Assembly (NCBI RefSeq): GCF_001025215.1
Contig: NZ_AP012330.1
Span: 62,001 to 126,000 of the forward strand
From: Bifidobacterium pseudocatenulatum DSM 20438 = JCM 1200 = LMG 10505
Lineage (GTDB): Bacteria; Actinomycetota; Actinomycetes; Actinomycetales; Bifidobacteriaceae
Direction: 5' to 3'
DNA: 64,000 bases
In this document: positions 36,167 to 46,100 of the stretch, in pieces
Layout of the letters: every line of letters begins with the position of its first letter
How positions within the stretch are numbered: position 1 is the stretch's first letter
Notes under the pieces: generated by a model
What the model saw: the letters and a program-made list of their open reading frames with translations, nothing else
Told to the model about the DNA's origin: nothing
Databases searched by the model: none
Made by a program: the position numbers and the translations under genes

Positions 36167-37207
36167 ATGGCTGCACAAATCTGGTACGAGAACGACGGCG
36201 ATCTCTCGGTCCTCGAAGGTAAGAAGGTTGCCATCATCGGTTACGGTTCCCAGGGTCATGCTCACGCTCTGAACCTGCGCGATTCCGGTGTGGACGTCGT
36301 CGTTGGCCTGCGTCCGACCTCCAAGTCCGTCGAGCACGCCAAGGAGCAGGGTCTGGAAGTCAAGTCCGTTCCGGAAGCTGCTGCTGAGGCCGATATCATC
36401 ATGATTCTGGCTCCGGATCAGTACCAGCGCACCATCTGGGCCAATGACATCGAGCCGAACATCAAGCCGGGTGCAGCTGTTGCTTTCGCTCACGGCTTCA
36501 ACATCCACTACGGCTACATCAAGCCGTCCGAGGATCATCCGGTGTTCATGGTCGCCCCGAAGGGCCCGGGCCACATCGTGCGTCGTGAGTACGCCAACGG
36601 CCGTGGCGTTCCGGTCGTCGTGGCCGTGGAGCAGGATCCGCGCGGCGACGCTTGGGACATCACCCTGGCTTACGCCAAGGCTCTGGGCGCTCTGCGTGCA
36701 GGCGCCATCAAGACCACCTTCACCGAGGAGACCGAGACCGATCTGTTCGGCGAGCAGAATGTGCTCATGGGCGGCGTGAACAAGCTTGTTGAAATGGGCT
36801 TCGAGGTCCTCACCGACGCCGGCTACCAGCCTGAAATCGCCTACTTCGAGGTCTGCCACGAGTTGAAGATGCTCGTCGACCTCATGAACGAGGGTGGTCT
36901 GAACAAGGCTCGCTGGTCCTGCTCCGACACCGCCCAGTACGGCGACTACACCAACACCTGCATCGACGAGCACGTGCGTGAGCGCATGCAGTACCACCTG
37001 CAGCGCATCCAGGACGGCTCCTTCGCCAAGGAGTTCATCGAGGACCAGGACGCTGGCGCTCCGAAGTTCAAGGCTCTGCAGGAAGAGTACGGCAACGTCC
37101 GCATCGAGACCGTCGGTCCGAAGCTGCGCGCCATGTTCTCCTGGAACAACGGCAAGGATGACGACGCTGATATGGCCACCTTCACCGGCAAGATCGCCCG
37201 TGGCTGA
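36167..37207 (+). CDS. ilvC: Ketol-acid reductoisomerase, copy 2
   Basis: A 346-residue paralogue of the preceding gene with the same nucleotide and metal sites. The two differ mainly around residues 65-100 ([18 protein letters not shown] here against [18 protein letters not shown]), after residue 150, and in the C-terminal 30 residues, so both look functional rather than one being a decayed copy. AAAAGGAG lies 12 bases before the ATG at 36167. A strong terminator follows. Tandem duplication of ilvC may allow different cofactor use or expression. Confidence 0.96.
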   Translation: MAAQIWYENDGDLSVLEGKKVAIIGYGSQGHAHALNLRDSGVDVVVGLRPTSKSVEHAKEQGLEVKSVPEAAAEADIIMILAPDQYQRTIWANDIEPNIKPGAAVAFAHGFNIHYGYIKPSEDHPVFMVAPKGPGHIVRREYANGRGVPVVVAVEQDPRGDAWDITLAYAKALGALRAGAIKTTFTEETETDLFGEQNVLMGGVNKLVEMGFEVLTDAGYQPEIAYFEVCHELKMLVDLMNEGGLNKARWSCSDTAQYGDYTNTCIDEHVRERMQYHLQRIQDGSFAKEFIEDQDAGAPKFKALQEEYGNVRIETVGPKLRAMFSWNNGKDDDADMATFTGKIARG

Positions 37208-37241
37208 TGTGGCTCATTCGGCTAATCGCTGAGTCTTTTAC

Positions 37242-37275
37242 AAGACCGCTGCCCTTACGGGTGGCGGTCTTTTTT
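37242..37275 (+). terminator. Terminator of ilvC copy 2
   Basis: AAGACCGCTGCCC (37242-37254) pairs with GGGTGGCGGTCTT (37259-37271) with one mismatch; T-run follows. Confidence 0.9.
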
Positions 37276-37348
37276 GTATGTTCTGTCGCATATTGTTCTA
37301 GGATAGATATGTACGGTTTCTTACGGTTTTTCTATAGGAAGAGATGTC

Positions 37349-39166
37349 ATGGTCACTGCGACTGGTCCCGCACCTGGTTCTGAAATGACAACGTCGGCTG
37401 AACCTACCGAAGACCGTAGCACGTCAGGAGTTCTGCACGTCGCCGCGATTTTCGCCTCGCATATGGTGTTGCAGCGTAACAAGCCCATCGCCGTGTTCGG
37501 CGCGCTTGATGCCGATTGCGCCGGACTTGAGGTTTCCGCGGAAATCCGCGATTTCGATGGTTCCGTGATCGTGCAGGCGCATGCGTACGCCTCCAAAGAG
37601 ATCAAGAACGGTTTTTCACCGTGGCGCGTCATGCTGCCGGCACAGCCCGAAGGTGGCCCTTACACGTTGCGCGTCACCGCAGGCAACGATTTCATCGAAT
37701 ATTATGACGTGCTTATCGGCGAAGTATGGCTGGCCGGCGGTCAAAGCAATATGGAACTTGAATTGCGCAACAGTGAAGACGCCGAGGAAGCCCTCGATAA
37801 CTGTGCCGATCCGTTACTGCGCTTCTACAATGTGCCGAAAACCGGTGTGATCAATCGCAACGCCGAACATGCGGCAAGCTGGCAGGAATCATCGCCTGAA
37901 AATAGTGGCGTAATGAGTGCGGTAGCGTACTATTTTGCGCGAAAACTGCGTGATGAACTTGATTCCGACCTTCCGATCGGCATTATCGACTGCTATATCG
38001 GGGGTACGTCGATCAGTTGCTGGACGAGCGAAGATGCACTGAATTCCAGCGAATCCGGGCGCGGCTATCTTGCGCGCTATGAGCAGGCGATCGCAGGTAA
38101 AACGCAGGAACAGTTCGATTTGGAGTACGGCGAATGGCAGTCGCGTTCTGATACGTGGAATGCGTCGATCGCAGCCGCCCGCGAAGACGATCCTGATGTG
38201 ACGTGGGATACGCTGACCCAACAGTATGGCGAATGCCCGTGGCCGCCGCCGATGACGCCGACCTCGCAGTGGCGTCCGTCAGGCGCGTTCCATGCCATGC
38301 TGGAGCGCATTGTGCCTTACTCCTTGGCGGGATTCCTATGGTATCAGGGCGAGGAAGACGAGCCGTATTGCGGATCCTACCGTGAGTTGCTGGGCATGAT
38401 GATTGGTGAATGGCGTGCGCTGTGGAGCGAAAGCCTGCCGTTCCTGATCGTGCAATTGCCGCAGTGGATTGACAAGAAGGTCGACGAGGGCGACGGCGAT
38501 CCGATGCTGTGGCCGGTGTTGCGCGAGGCCCAGTGGGATGCCGCGCAGTCCATCGACAATGTGTTCGCCATCTGCACTATGGATTGCGGCGAATACAACA
38601 ACATTCATCCGGTTGATAAACGTACACCGGGCGAGCGTCTAGGCAATTGTGCGCTTCGCCAAGTGTATGGTATGAGCCGTATTCCGGTGTATGGGCCGAC
38701 TGTGCTGGGTTTCCGCTGCGACGAAGGCGGCCGCGTACGCCTGTTCTTCCGGTACGCGCACGGCCTGCATTTCAGCGGTACTGCGCCCGACAGTTTTGGT
38801 GACGAGTTCGCCAAGAGCCTGCCTTCGCTGGTGCGTCTGCCGGAACGTTCCGGTTTCGAGCTTGCCGGTGCCGATGGTGTGTTCCATCCGGCCTACGCCG
38901 CGATTTTCGTGGATTGCGATATTGACGATCTGGTCAACGCAAAGGTCAACGTGGTCGATTACAACGCCACGGAATTCGGTATTCCGATCAACAGCCGCAG
39001 TATCGGCACGATTACGTTGGCCACGCCGGAAGTGCCAGCGCCGGTGATGATGCGCTACGCATGGCGTAGCTGGGGTCCGGCACCGTTGTTTAATGACAAT
39101 AATCTGCCTGCTCACCCATTCAAGCTGGACCTGACCGATCACACCGACTCTGATCACGCTGAATAA
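37349..39166 (+). CDS. SGNH-type carbohydrate esterase, sialate O-acetylesterase-like
   Basis: A 605-residue hydrolase that probably removes acetyl groups from sugars. The nucleophile block GGQSNMELELRNSED, the oxyanion/Asn block WYQGEEDEPYCG and the C-terminal acid/histidine block NNIHPVDKRTPGERLG are those of sialate O-acetylesterase-like enzymes. No signal peptide is visible, so the substrate would be taken up first. GGAAGAGATG lies before the ATG at 37349. The native substrate is uncertain; relatives in bifidobacteria act on sialic acid or xylan-type acetyl sugars. Confidence 0.83.
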   Translation: MVTATGPAPGSEMTTSAEPTEDRSTSGVLHVAAIFASHMVLQRNKPIAVFGALDADCAGLEVSAEIRDFDGSVIVQAHAYASKEIKNGFSPWRVMLPAQPEGGPYTLRVTAGNDFIEYYDVLIGEVWLAGGQSNMELELRNSEDAEEALDNCADPLLRFYNVPKTGVINRNAEHAASWQESSPENSGVMSAVAYYFARKLRDELDSDLPIGIIDCYIGGTSISCWTSEDALNSSESGRGYLARYEQAIAGKTQEQFDLEYGEWQSRSDTWNASIAAAREDDPDVTWDTLTQQYGECPWPPPMTPTSQWRPSGAFHAMLERIVPYSLAGFLWYQGEEDEPYCGSYRELLGMMIGEWRALWSESLPFLIVQLPQWIDKKVDEGDGDPMLWPVLREAQWDAAQSIDNVFAICTMDCGEYNNIHPVDKRTPGERLGNCALRQVYGMSRIPVYGPTVLGFRCDEGGRVRLFFRYAHGLHFSGTAPDSFGDEFAKSLPSLVRLPERSGFELAGADGVFHPAYAAIFVDCDIDDLVNAKVNVVDYNATEFGIPINSRSIGTITLATPEVPAPVMMRYAWRSWGPAPLFNDNNLPAHPFKLDLTDHTDSDHAE

Positions 39167-39227
39167 TCACGTTAGATAGTTGCGTTGAACGGCTGCGTCA
39201 CATGATTGTCGATAGTTGACGATGAAT

Positions 39228-39275
39228 AGCGTGCGATTGCTGTGCTTATAGTGTGCTGCAATCGCACGCTTTATA
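39228..39275 (+). terminator. Terminator of the esterase gene
   Basis: AGCGTGCGATTGC (39228-39240) pairs perfectly with GCAATCGCACGCT (39258-39270), then TTATATT. Confidence 0.8.
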
Positions 39276-39356
39276 TTGCGATTGAAGTCCTGCTGATCGC
39301 ACGTCAGTCAAATACGAATCAAATACCAGTCAAATAAAAAATCGTTGAAAAATCAA

Positions 39357-39393
39357 CGTTTCTGCGATTTATGCCACCAAAATCGCAGAAACG
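39357..39393 (-). terminator. Terminator for the minus-strand remnant
   Basis: CGTTTCTGCGATTT and its exact complement AAATCGCAGAAACG form a 14-bp stem; on the minus strand a T-rich stretch follows. TCAAATA repeats flank it at 39307-39335. Confidence 0.7.
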
Positions 39394-39429
39394 AATCAAA
39401 TAAAATGCGCTGCACTGCGAGCGCATAGG

Positions 39430-39549
39430 CTATTGCCAGAGGTCCGGGCCGAATGATTCCAGGTATGCGGTCAGTTCGGCGGCCATCTGTTCGTCTTCCG
39501 GAACGCGCGGATGGCCATCCGTGCCGCAACCATTGCGTGAATACAAGAA
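39430..39549 (-). pseudogene. 3' remnant of an unidentified minus-strand gene
   Basis: About 39 codons ending at 39430 read like a real C-terminus (acidic, EDEQMAAELTAYLESFGPD) and are followed by a proper terminator, but the upstream part is replaced by an unrelated remnant on the other strand. The family is not recognised. Confidence 0.35.
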
Positions 39550-39828
39550 ATGTTTTACGTGAAACTCGCCCTCAGTGCCGCGGCCGTTGCCGTGGAAGAT
39601 GGCGTGGAACTTACCGCCACAGCCAAGAGCTACGTGCGCGACCTGTTCTGCATGGCAGATAAGGTCGACGCGAAGGCTTCGGTGGCCGAGGGCATGGTCT
39701 CGCTGCTTCCGGGCGAAAGCGTCGTGCTGCATATCGCCACTGCCGATGCCGCAGCGCTTGCCGCTCCGGGTGCGTTCGCAGCCGCCAACGTGCCGCGTTC
39801 CGCCAACGATCCGAAGCGCGAATGGTGA
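39550..39828 (+). pseudogene. C-terminal remnant of a GH2 beta-mannosidase-like gene
   Basis: Ninety-odd codons resemble the last beta-sandwich of a GH2 mannosidase: a strand ATAKSYVRDLFCMAD, then MVSLLPGESVVLHI, the typical LLPGE segment. Nothing corresponding to the catalytic barrel is present upstream, where another remnant begins. A long hairpin terminator lies downstream and a LacI regulator gene follows, which may once have controlled the lost enzyme. The family call is from resemblance only. Confidence 0.5.
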
Positions 39829-39926
39829 GCTTCCGCGAGTACGCCGTCTACTGAAGCGGTAGAAGAGTGGATAGAGGACTACTGAAATTTCAGTTGACGT
39901 GTTCGGTTGAGTAAAAACATAAGTTG

Positions 39927-40000
39927 AAGCGCCGCCAACCTTAAGAAACGAAAGTGTTGTGAACGCTGACTTTTCAAGAGGTTGGTCGGCGCTTTTACTG
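39927..40000 (+). terminator. Long hairpin terminator after the GH2 remnant
   Basis: AAGCGCCGCCAACCTT (39927-39942) pairs with AGGTTGGTCGGCGCTT (39979-39994) apart from one or two positions, then TT. Confidence 0.65.
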
Positions 40001-40056
40001 TACGATGTAGATGAACCGTTTAAGTTGCGATTTAAGTTAAGAAGAAGGACACGGAC

Positions 40057-41091
40057 ATGCCTATTCAAAAAAGCAAGGTGACGATTTTTGACGTTGCCAA
40101 GGCTTCGGGAGTCTCTAGTAGCGCCGTTTCGTATGCGCTCAACGGCAAGTCTGGTGTTTCCGATGTGACTCGAGACAAAGTGTTGAAGGTCGCACACGAA
40201 CTGGGATGGAAGCCGAATGGCGCGGCACAGGCGCTGGCCAAGGCGAAGACGCAGCGCGTGGGTCTAGCGCTGGGTTACGACCCGAAGCTGCTTTCCGTCG
40301 AATCCTACATGATGGAACTTATTTCCGGTCTTGGCGCCGAGCTGGAAAAATACGATTATTCTCTGCTGGTACGCATGGCCGTGGGTGAGGACGCGAAGCT
40401 TTCGATCATCGATGATTGGATTGCTACTGGCAACGTCGACGCCATGCTGCTCGTCAATGTCGAGCTTGGAGACCCTTGCGTTGCCTTGCTTGAGGAGCAT
40501 GAGGAGATGCCGGTGCTTGCCATTGCCGATGCCTCCGTGGTCGGCAATCTGCCGAGTCTGTCAAGCGCCGACGCCGATGCCGTGCGCCGAGCGGTGCGAT
40601 ACCTGTATGATCTCGGGCATCGTCAGATCGCCCGCGTCGGCGGTCCCGAATCGCTTGCGCACTCGTATATTCGCGATTCCGCCTTTGCGGACGTCGCTTC
40701 CGAGCTGGGCATGCGTTATCGTTGCCTGCACACCGACTACACGCCGGAAACCGGTCGCGAGGCCACGAAGCGCCTGCTGGCGTTCTCTGAGCATCCGACG
40801 GCGATCATCTACGACAATGATGTGATGGCGTTGGCTGGCCTTGGCGTGGCAGCTTCGCAAGGCATCAAAGTACCGGAGGAAATCTCCATCATGTCGTGGG
40901 ATGATTCCCTCATGTGCACCGCGGCGTATCCGAACCTGACCGCCATGGGCCGTGACGTGGTCGATACCGGTAAGCAGGCCGCCGGATTGCTGCTCAAGCT
41001 GATCGGCGGCGAGCGTGTGGGGCATCTGATGGAAGGGCCGTACGAATTGCGTGCCCGCGCTTCGACCGGTCCCGCTCCGGCAGCGGAATAA
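40057..41091 (+). CDS. LacI-family transcriptional regulator
   Basis: A 344-residue repressor with the helix-turn-helix TIFDVAKASGVSSSAVSYAL and hinge GAAQALAKAKT, then a sugar-binding domain. AGAAGGACACGGAC lies before the ATG. Its intact neighbours are gene remnants upstream and an amino acid permease on the other strand, so its target is not evident; the adjacent GH2 mannosidase remnant suggests a former beta-mannoside locus. The symmetric site CGTCAATCGATTGACG at 27405 is one possible binding site. Confidence 0.88.
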   Translation: MPIQKSKVTIFDVAKASGVSSSAVSYALNGKSGVSDVTRDKVLKVAHELGWKPNGAAQALAKAKTQRVGLALGYDPKLLSVESYMMELISGLGAELEKYDYSLLVRMAVGEDAKLSIIDDWIATGNVDAMLLVNVELGDPCVALLEEHEEMPVLAIADASVVGNLPSLSSADADAVRRAVRYLYDLGHRQIARVGGPESLAHSYIRDSAFADVASELGMRYRCLHTDYTPETGREATKRLLAFSEHPTAIIYDNDVMALAGLGVAASQGIKVPEEISIMSWDDSLMCTAAYPNLTAMGRDVVDTGKQAAGLLLKLIGGERVGHLMEGPYELRARASTGPAPAAE

Positions 41092-41121
41092 GATGCGATG
41101 ATGAGTTAATGCGATGATGAA

Positions 41122-41310
41122 TTAAAAAATTGCGATTGCGCATTTGCTGCGCCCCGACAAGGGCAGGATGAAAGCGAGCAGCGAGCCGATCGCGGCGATC
41201 GCCGCAAGGGTTACGCCATACAGGATTGCGACGGTGTTGCCGGACTGCTTCGACAGGTACCACAGGTCGAACGGCGCGAGTCCCCAGAACAGCCCGGGAA
41301 TCGCGGATTG
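41122..41310 (-). pseudogene. Possible membrane-protein C-terminal remnant
   Basis: On the minus strand about 60 codons read as two membrane segments (PGLFWGLAPFDLWYL and VTLAAIAAIGSLLAFILPL) ending in a stop near 41122. No start or upstream part is present; the region before it consists of short direct repeats of TCTGAAATC (about 41310-41349). It looks like the decayed end of a transporter gene. Confidence 0.35.
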
Positions 41311-41349
41311 GAAATCAAAATCTGAAATCTGAAATCGTAATCTGAAATC

Positions 41350-41386
41350 AAAAAGCGCCCGTGCCCCTCGCTTGAGGCATGGGCGC
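41350..41386 (-). terminator. Terminator of the amino acid permease
   Basis: GCGCCCGTGCC (41355-41365) and GGCATGGGCGC (41376-41386) pair with one mismatch; on the minus strand five T follow. Confidence 0.85.
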
Positions 41387-41403
41387 ATTGTTGCCTTACG
41401 ACT

Positions 41404-42873
41404 TCAGGCGCGCTTCTGTGTGATCTGATAGGCGGCGAACAGCACGACCAGCCAAATCACGCCGGCGACCACTGCGATGCGATAGCTTGCGGAGAAGCAC
41501 ATCAGCACCACGACCAGCAGCATGAACGCGATCACCACATACGGCGTCACCTTGGCGAACGGCAGCTTGAACGCAAGTTTGTCAAGTGCTTCCTGGCCCT
41601 TCAATCCCTTTAAATCATTCGGACCGTCGCCGGCGGCGACAACGCGACGGAACTTAATTTCCGTAATCATGATCATGATCCAATTAATCGCAGCGGCAAT
41701 CGTGGCAATCGACATCAAATAATTGAACGCGAAATCAGGCCACACGAACACCACCACCACGGCGATCGCAATGATGATGGCCGACGTGATCACACCCCCG
41801 ACCGGAACGCCGCGCTTGTTCAGGCGGCCCAGATACGCGGGCGCATTGCCCTGCTTCGCCAACGAATACAGCATGCGCGAGTTCGCGTACAGGCCGGAGT
41901 TGTACACGCTCATCACGGCGGTCAAGCACACGAAATTCAGAATGCCGGCGGCCGCATGCACGCCCACCGAGTCGAAAATCTGCACGAACGGGCTGGAATT
42001 GCCGTCGATCGTGCTCCACGGCACCACGGCCATAATCACGCCGAGCGCGCAGATGTAGAACACGAGAATACGCCAGATAATGCCGTTCGTGGCCTTCGGG
42101 ATGGTGGTGCGCGGATTTTCGGTTTCGCCCGCGGTGATGCCGATGAGCTCGGTACCGCCGAAGCTGAACATCACCACGACCAGCGCCATCAGCAGGCCGG
42201 TCCACGTGCCGTCCGCATTGCGAGACATCAGGCCATGCGGCAGGAATCCGCCGTCAACGGTAAACCAGTTGGCGAACGACGCGCGAATGCCCGAAGCGGT
42301 CGGCACATTCGCGATGATCACATACAAACCGCCGAAAATCATGGCAAGCACGGCCACGATCTTGATGATGGCGAACCAGAATTCAAATTCGCCGAACTTG
42401 TTCACGCCCATAAGATTCAGCGCCGCGATGGCCACCAGGAACACCGCCGCCGACACCCACTTCGGAATGTTCGGGAACCAGTAATTCACGAACGAGCCAA
42501 CCACGGCCAACTCCACCATGGCCACGAGCACGTAGTTGAACCAGTAATTCCAGCCGGAAATAAAGCCGGCTCGCTTCGACCAGTACTGCGTGGCGTAATA
42601 GCTGAACGCGCCCGCCTTCGGATCCTCGACCGCCATTTCGGACAGGGCGCGCACGATCAGGAAAATCGCCAGACCGCCGATCAGATAGGCGAGCAGAATG
42701 GCCGGGCCCGCCAGCTGAATCGACTCGCTGGAACCATAGAACAGGCCGGTGCCGATCGCGCCGCCCAATGCGATCAATTGAATATGACGATTCTTCAAAG
42801 ACTTGCGCAGCGTCGGCGGAACCGGCACATCGTCGGTTTCGCGCGGTTTCTTCGCAACGGTTGCGTCGCTCAT
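41404..42873 (-). CDS. Amino acid permease, APC superfamily (AAT family)
   Basis: A 489-residue permease with about 12 helices. It has the AAT signature GGAIGTGLFYGSS after SLKNRHIQLIAL, then SFGGTELIGITAGETENP and the RMLYSLAKQGNAP loop. It resembles the D-serine/alanine/glycine and aromatic amino acid permeases; the substrate cannot be settled by sequence. It differs clearly from the two other APC permeases in the window, at 2.7 kb and 55.3 kb. A terminator follows directly after the stop. Confidence 0.87.
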   Translation of the reverse strand: MSDATVAKKPRETDDVPVPPTLRKSLKNRHIQLIALGGAIGTGLFYGSSESIQLAGPAILLAYLIGGLAIFLIVRALSEMAVEDPKAGAFSYYATQYWSKRAGFISGWNYWFNYVLVAMVELAVVGSFVNYWFPNIPKWVSAAVFLVAIAALNLMGVNKFGEFEFWFAIIKIVAVLAMIFGGLYVIIANVPTASGIRASFANWFTVDGGFLPHGLMSRNADGTWTGLLMALVVVMFSFGGTELIGITAGETENPRTTIPKATNGIIWRILVFYICALGVIMAVVPWSTIDGNSSPFVQIFDSVGVHAAAGILNFVCLTAVMSVYNSGLYANSRMLYSLAKQGNAPAYLGRLNKRGVPVGGVITSAIIIAIAVVVVFVWPDFAFNYLMSIATIAAAINWIMIMITEIKFRRVVAAGDGPNDLKGLKGQEALDKLAFKLPFAKVTPYVVIAFMLLVVVLMCFSASYRIAVVAGVIWLVVLFAAYQITQKRA

Positions 42874-43125
42874 GAATGCTTCCTCTTCTTGGGTGCCTCG
42901 GCAATATTCGGCAAATTCGGCAAAAGTTTGCGATCTTGGCGATGTTGCGTTCGGCAGTAGTGGTAGGTGACGCGCCTATGGTTTTTGGTATGGCGCGTCT
43001 TCCCCGATTGTAGCTGTAGCGCGTGGATTCGGTTTCATAGTGTTCAATAGTTCGATAGTTCAATAAAATGAAGGTTTTGGGAGCAATGGTTGGTGCTGCT
43101 TGAGCGCTACGGGCTGGAGGTCGTC

Positions 43126-46100
43126 ATGGCATTCATCAAAGACATGGTGCGTATGTGGTTGCATGCGTGGAAGCGATTCATCTCCATCGCACTGATCTCG
43201 TTGCTGGGCGTCGCCGTGCTTACGGGCATTTACGCGGGTTGCCGAGACGCTTTTCTTGCGACGGATCGTTTTTTCGACACCCAAGGATTGCACGACATTC
43301 AGGTGTTGTCGACGGCCGGATTGACCGATGACGATATTGCCGCGCTCCGTAAGATTTCCGGTGTCGCGAAAGTGCAGGGCGAACGTTCGCAAACCGTGAC
43401 CGTCGATCTGAACGGCAAAAAAACCGTGACCATGCAGGAGATCGGCACGAACGGCATTGACCAGCCGTATTTGCAAAGCGGACGCATGCCGGAGAAGTCC
43501 GGTGAGATCGCGGTGACGCGCAAATTCATCAAGGATTCCGGATATAAAAAGGGCGACCATATTACGGTGACACCGCAGGATTCGGCGTCTTCTTCTGTGT
43601 CCGATTCTGCAGAATCGGACAATCAAACGGGCGAAAACGGGTCCCAGATGTCCGATTCTGCAGAATCGGACACGCAGGATGGCAAACGTGCCGCACGGGT
43701 GACCGATTCTGGTGAATCGGACAATCAGGCACCGAGCTTCCCCACCGAACTGACTATTGTGGGCGTGGTGCTTGACCCGCAGGATCTCACCAATCCAGAC
43801 GGCTATTCGGGTACGAACGCATTCCGTTCCTCCGCCACCAGCGACTACACGTTCTTTGCGCCGTCCGACGGTGTGACCGGCAGCATGTACACGGCCGTCA
43901 CCATTCTCGTGAAAGGCACCGCCGACAAGGACTCGTTCAGTGACGTGTACGACGACACCGTCAGCGAAGTAGCTGACCGCATCGACGGCACGGTGCGAAC
44001 CAATCGCCAGAAAGCGCGTCATCAGGAACTACTCGACGCTGGAACCAAACAAATCGACGAGGCGAAAGCGCAAACCGACAAACAGTTCGCCGCAGCGCAA
44101 CAGCAGATCGACAGCAATCGCAGCCAGCTCAATCAGCAAATCGACCAAATCGTCAATATGCAGGCGGGCGCGGCTGCAGGATCCCTCGACGAAACAACCC
44201 GTGAAACACTACGTGAAACGGTAATTGCCGCAAGCCCGCAATTAGCGGAAGCCAAAGCGCAACTCGACCAGGCACAATCGAAATTGGACCAGCAGAAAAA
44301 AGACACCGAACGGACACTGCAATCCAAGCAAAACGAGCTGGAAGACAGCATTCCGCAAGTGCGTTGGTATGTGCAGGACCGGTCGCAAATCGGCGGATTC
44401 AGCTCGCTGAAATCTGATCTGGAATCCATCCAATCGCTGGGCAACGCATTCCCGATCGTGTTCTTGCTCGTGGCGGTGATGATGAGTCTGACCGCCATGG
44501 CGCGCATGGTCGAAGAGGATCGCGGGCTGATCGGCACATACACAGGGCTCGGCTACGGGCGTCTTGCGGTCGCCTCACGATACCTGTTGTTCGCGCTGTT
44601 CGCCTGCCTGATCGGCGGTGGACTCGGCCTGATCGCAGGCTTCCTTGGCATTCCGGCGTTCCTGCTCGTCGTATTGCGAGGCTTGTATGTGATGCCGGAC
44701 GTACGCTTGGCATACGACTGGCTGTACGGAACGGCCGGAGTCGCGCTGTTCGTGGTCGGCGTGCTTGCCGCAACCGTGTATGCGTGCGCGCAGGAAATGC
44801 GACAGAAGCCGGCCAGTCTCATGCGTCCGAAAGCGCCGCGTGCAGGATCGCGCATTCTACTGGAGCGTATCAAGCCGTTGTGGAATCGCATGAGCTTCCT
44901 CGGCAAAGTCACGGCGCGCAACATTTTCCGCTTCAAATCGCGTCTGATCATGACGGTCGGCGGCGTGGCCGGCTGCACCGCGCTGATTGTGTGCGGACTT
45001 GCGATCAACGACACCGTTGCCGCATTGGGCGCGAAACAGTATCAGGACGTGTATCAGTACGATTTGATGGTGGTCGCGAACGATGATGACGCTGATGCGA
45101 TGCGGCAGAAAGTCGCTTCGGATGGTCGCGTCACGTCGAGCATGGACGTGCGCGTTGAATCGGGTGATTTGACCGGCGATTCGGGGAGCGAAAGCATTCA
45201 GCTGGTTGCCGTGCCCGACAGTGAACGCAGCGAGTTCGGCAAGATGGTCACGTTGCAGCCGGTGCGCTCCAGTTGGGTGGATGGTGCGGCCGATACGGTA
45301 AGTCTGGGCGATGACGGCGTGATCGTATCGCAGTCCGCGGCAAGCGCGATGGGCGTCAAAGCGGGCGGTATGGTAACGCTGACCAACGGTGACGATATGC
45401 AGGCCGAAGCGCATGTCAGCGCGGTGATCCGCAGTGTGATCGGATCGGACGTGTATGTGAGCGAAACCTATTATCGCCAGCTGTTCGATACTGCTGCATC
45501 CGGCACGTCTTCCGCATCTTCCGCGTCCGATTCTGGAGAATCGGACAATCAAAACGGCGAATCCGGTACCTCGAATGGCGCATCGTCAAACGGCCAACAA
45601 TTGGTGTGGAACGCCATGTATGCGAAGCTCAAAGGTTCAGGCGAATCCCAGGCCGCCTATGCGGAAAAGCTGGAAGACGACGATGCGGTCATGAAAGCCG
45701 TGAGCTGCGCGCACATGGCGGAAAGCTTCAAATTCGATCTGATGGGTGCGGTGGTCGCGCTGATCGTGGCGCTCGCGGGCGGGCTCGCGCTCGTGGTGTT
45801 GTTCACGCTCGCCAACACCAACGTGTCAGAACGTGAACGCGAGATGGCCACGCTCAAGGTGCTCGGATTCTTCGACAAAGAGGTTCACCACTATGTGAAC
45901 CGTGAAATGATGGTGCTCACCATGATGGGCGTGGTGCTGGGCTTGCCTCTCGGCCGTTTCGTCGGCGGATTGCTGACGGCTGCGTTGAATATGCCCGCAC
46001 TGTATTTCGAAGTGGAATGCACGCCGTTGAGTTATGTGATTGCGGCCGGCGCGACCATGGCTTTCGCGCTGCTCGTGCAGTTGTTCGTGAATCCGGTGTT

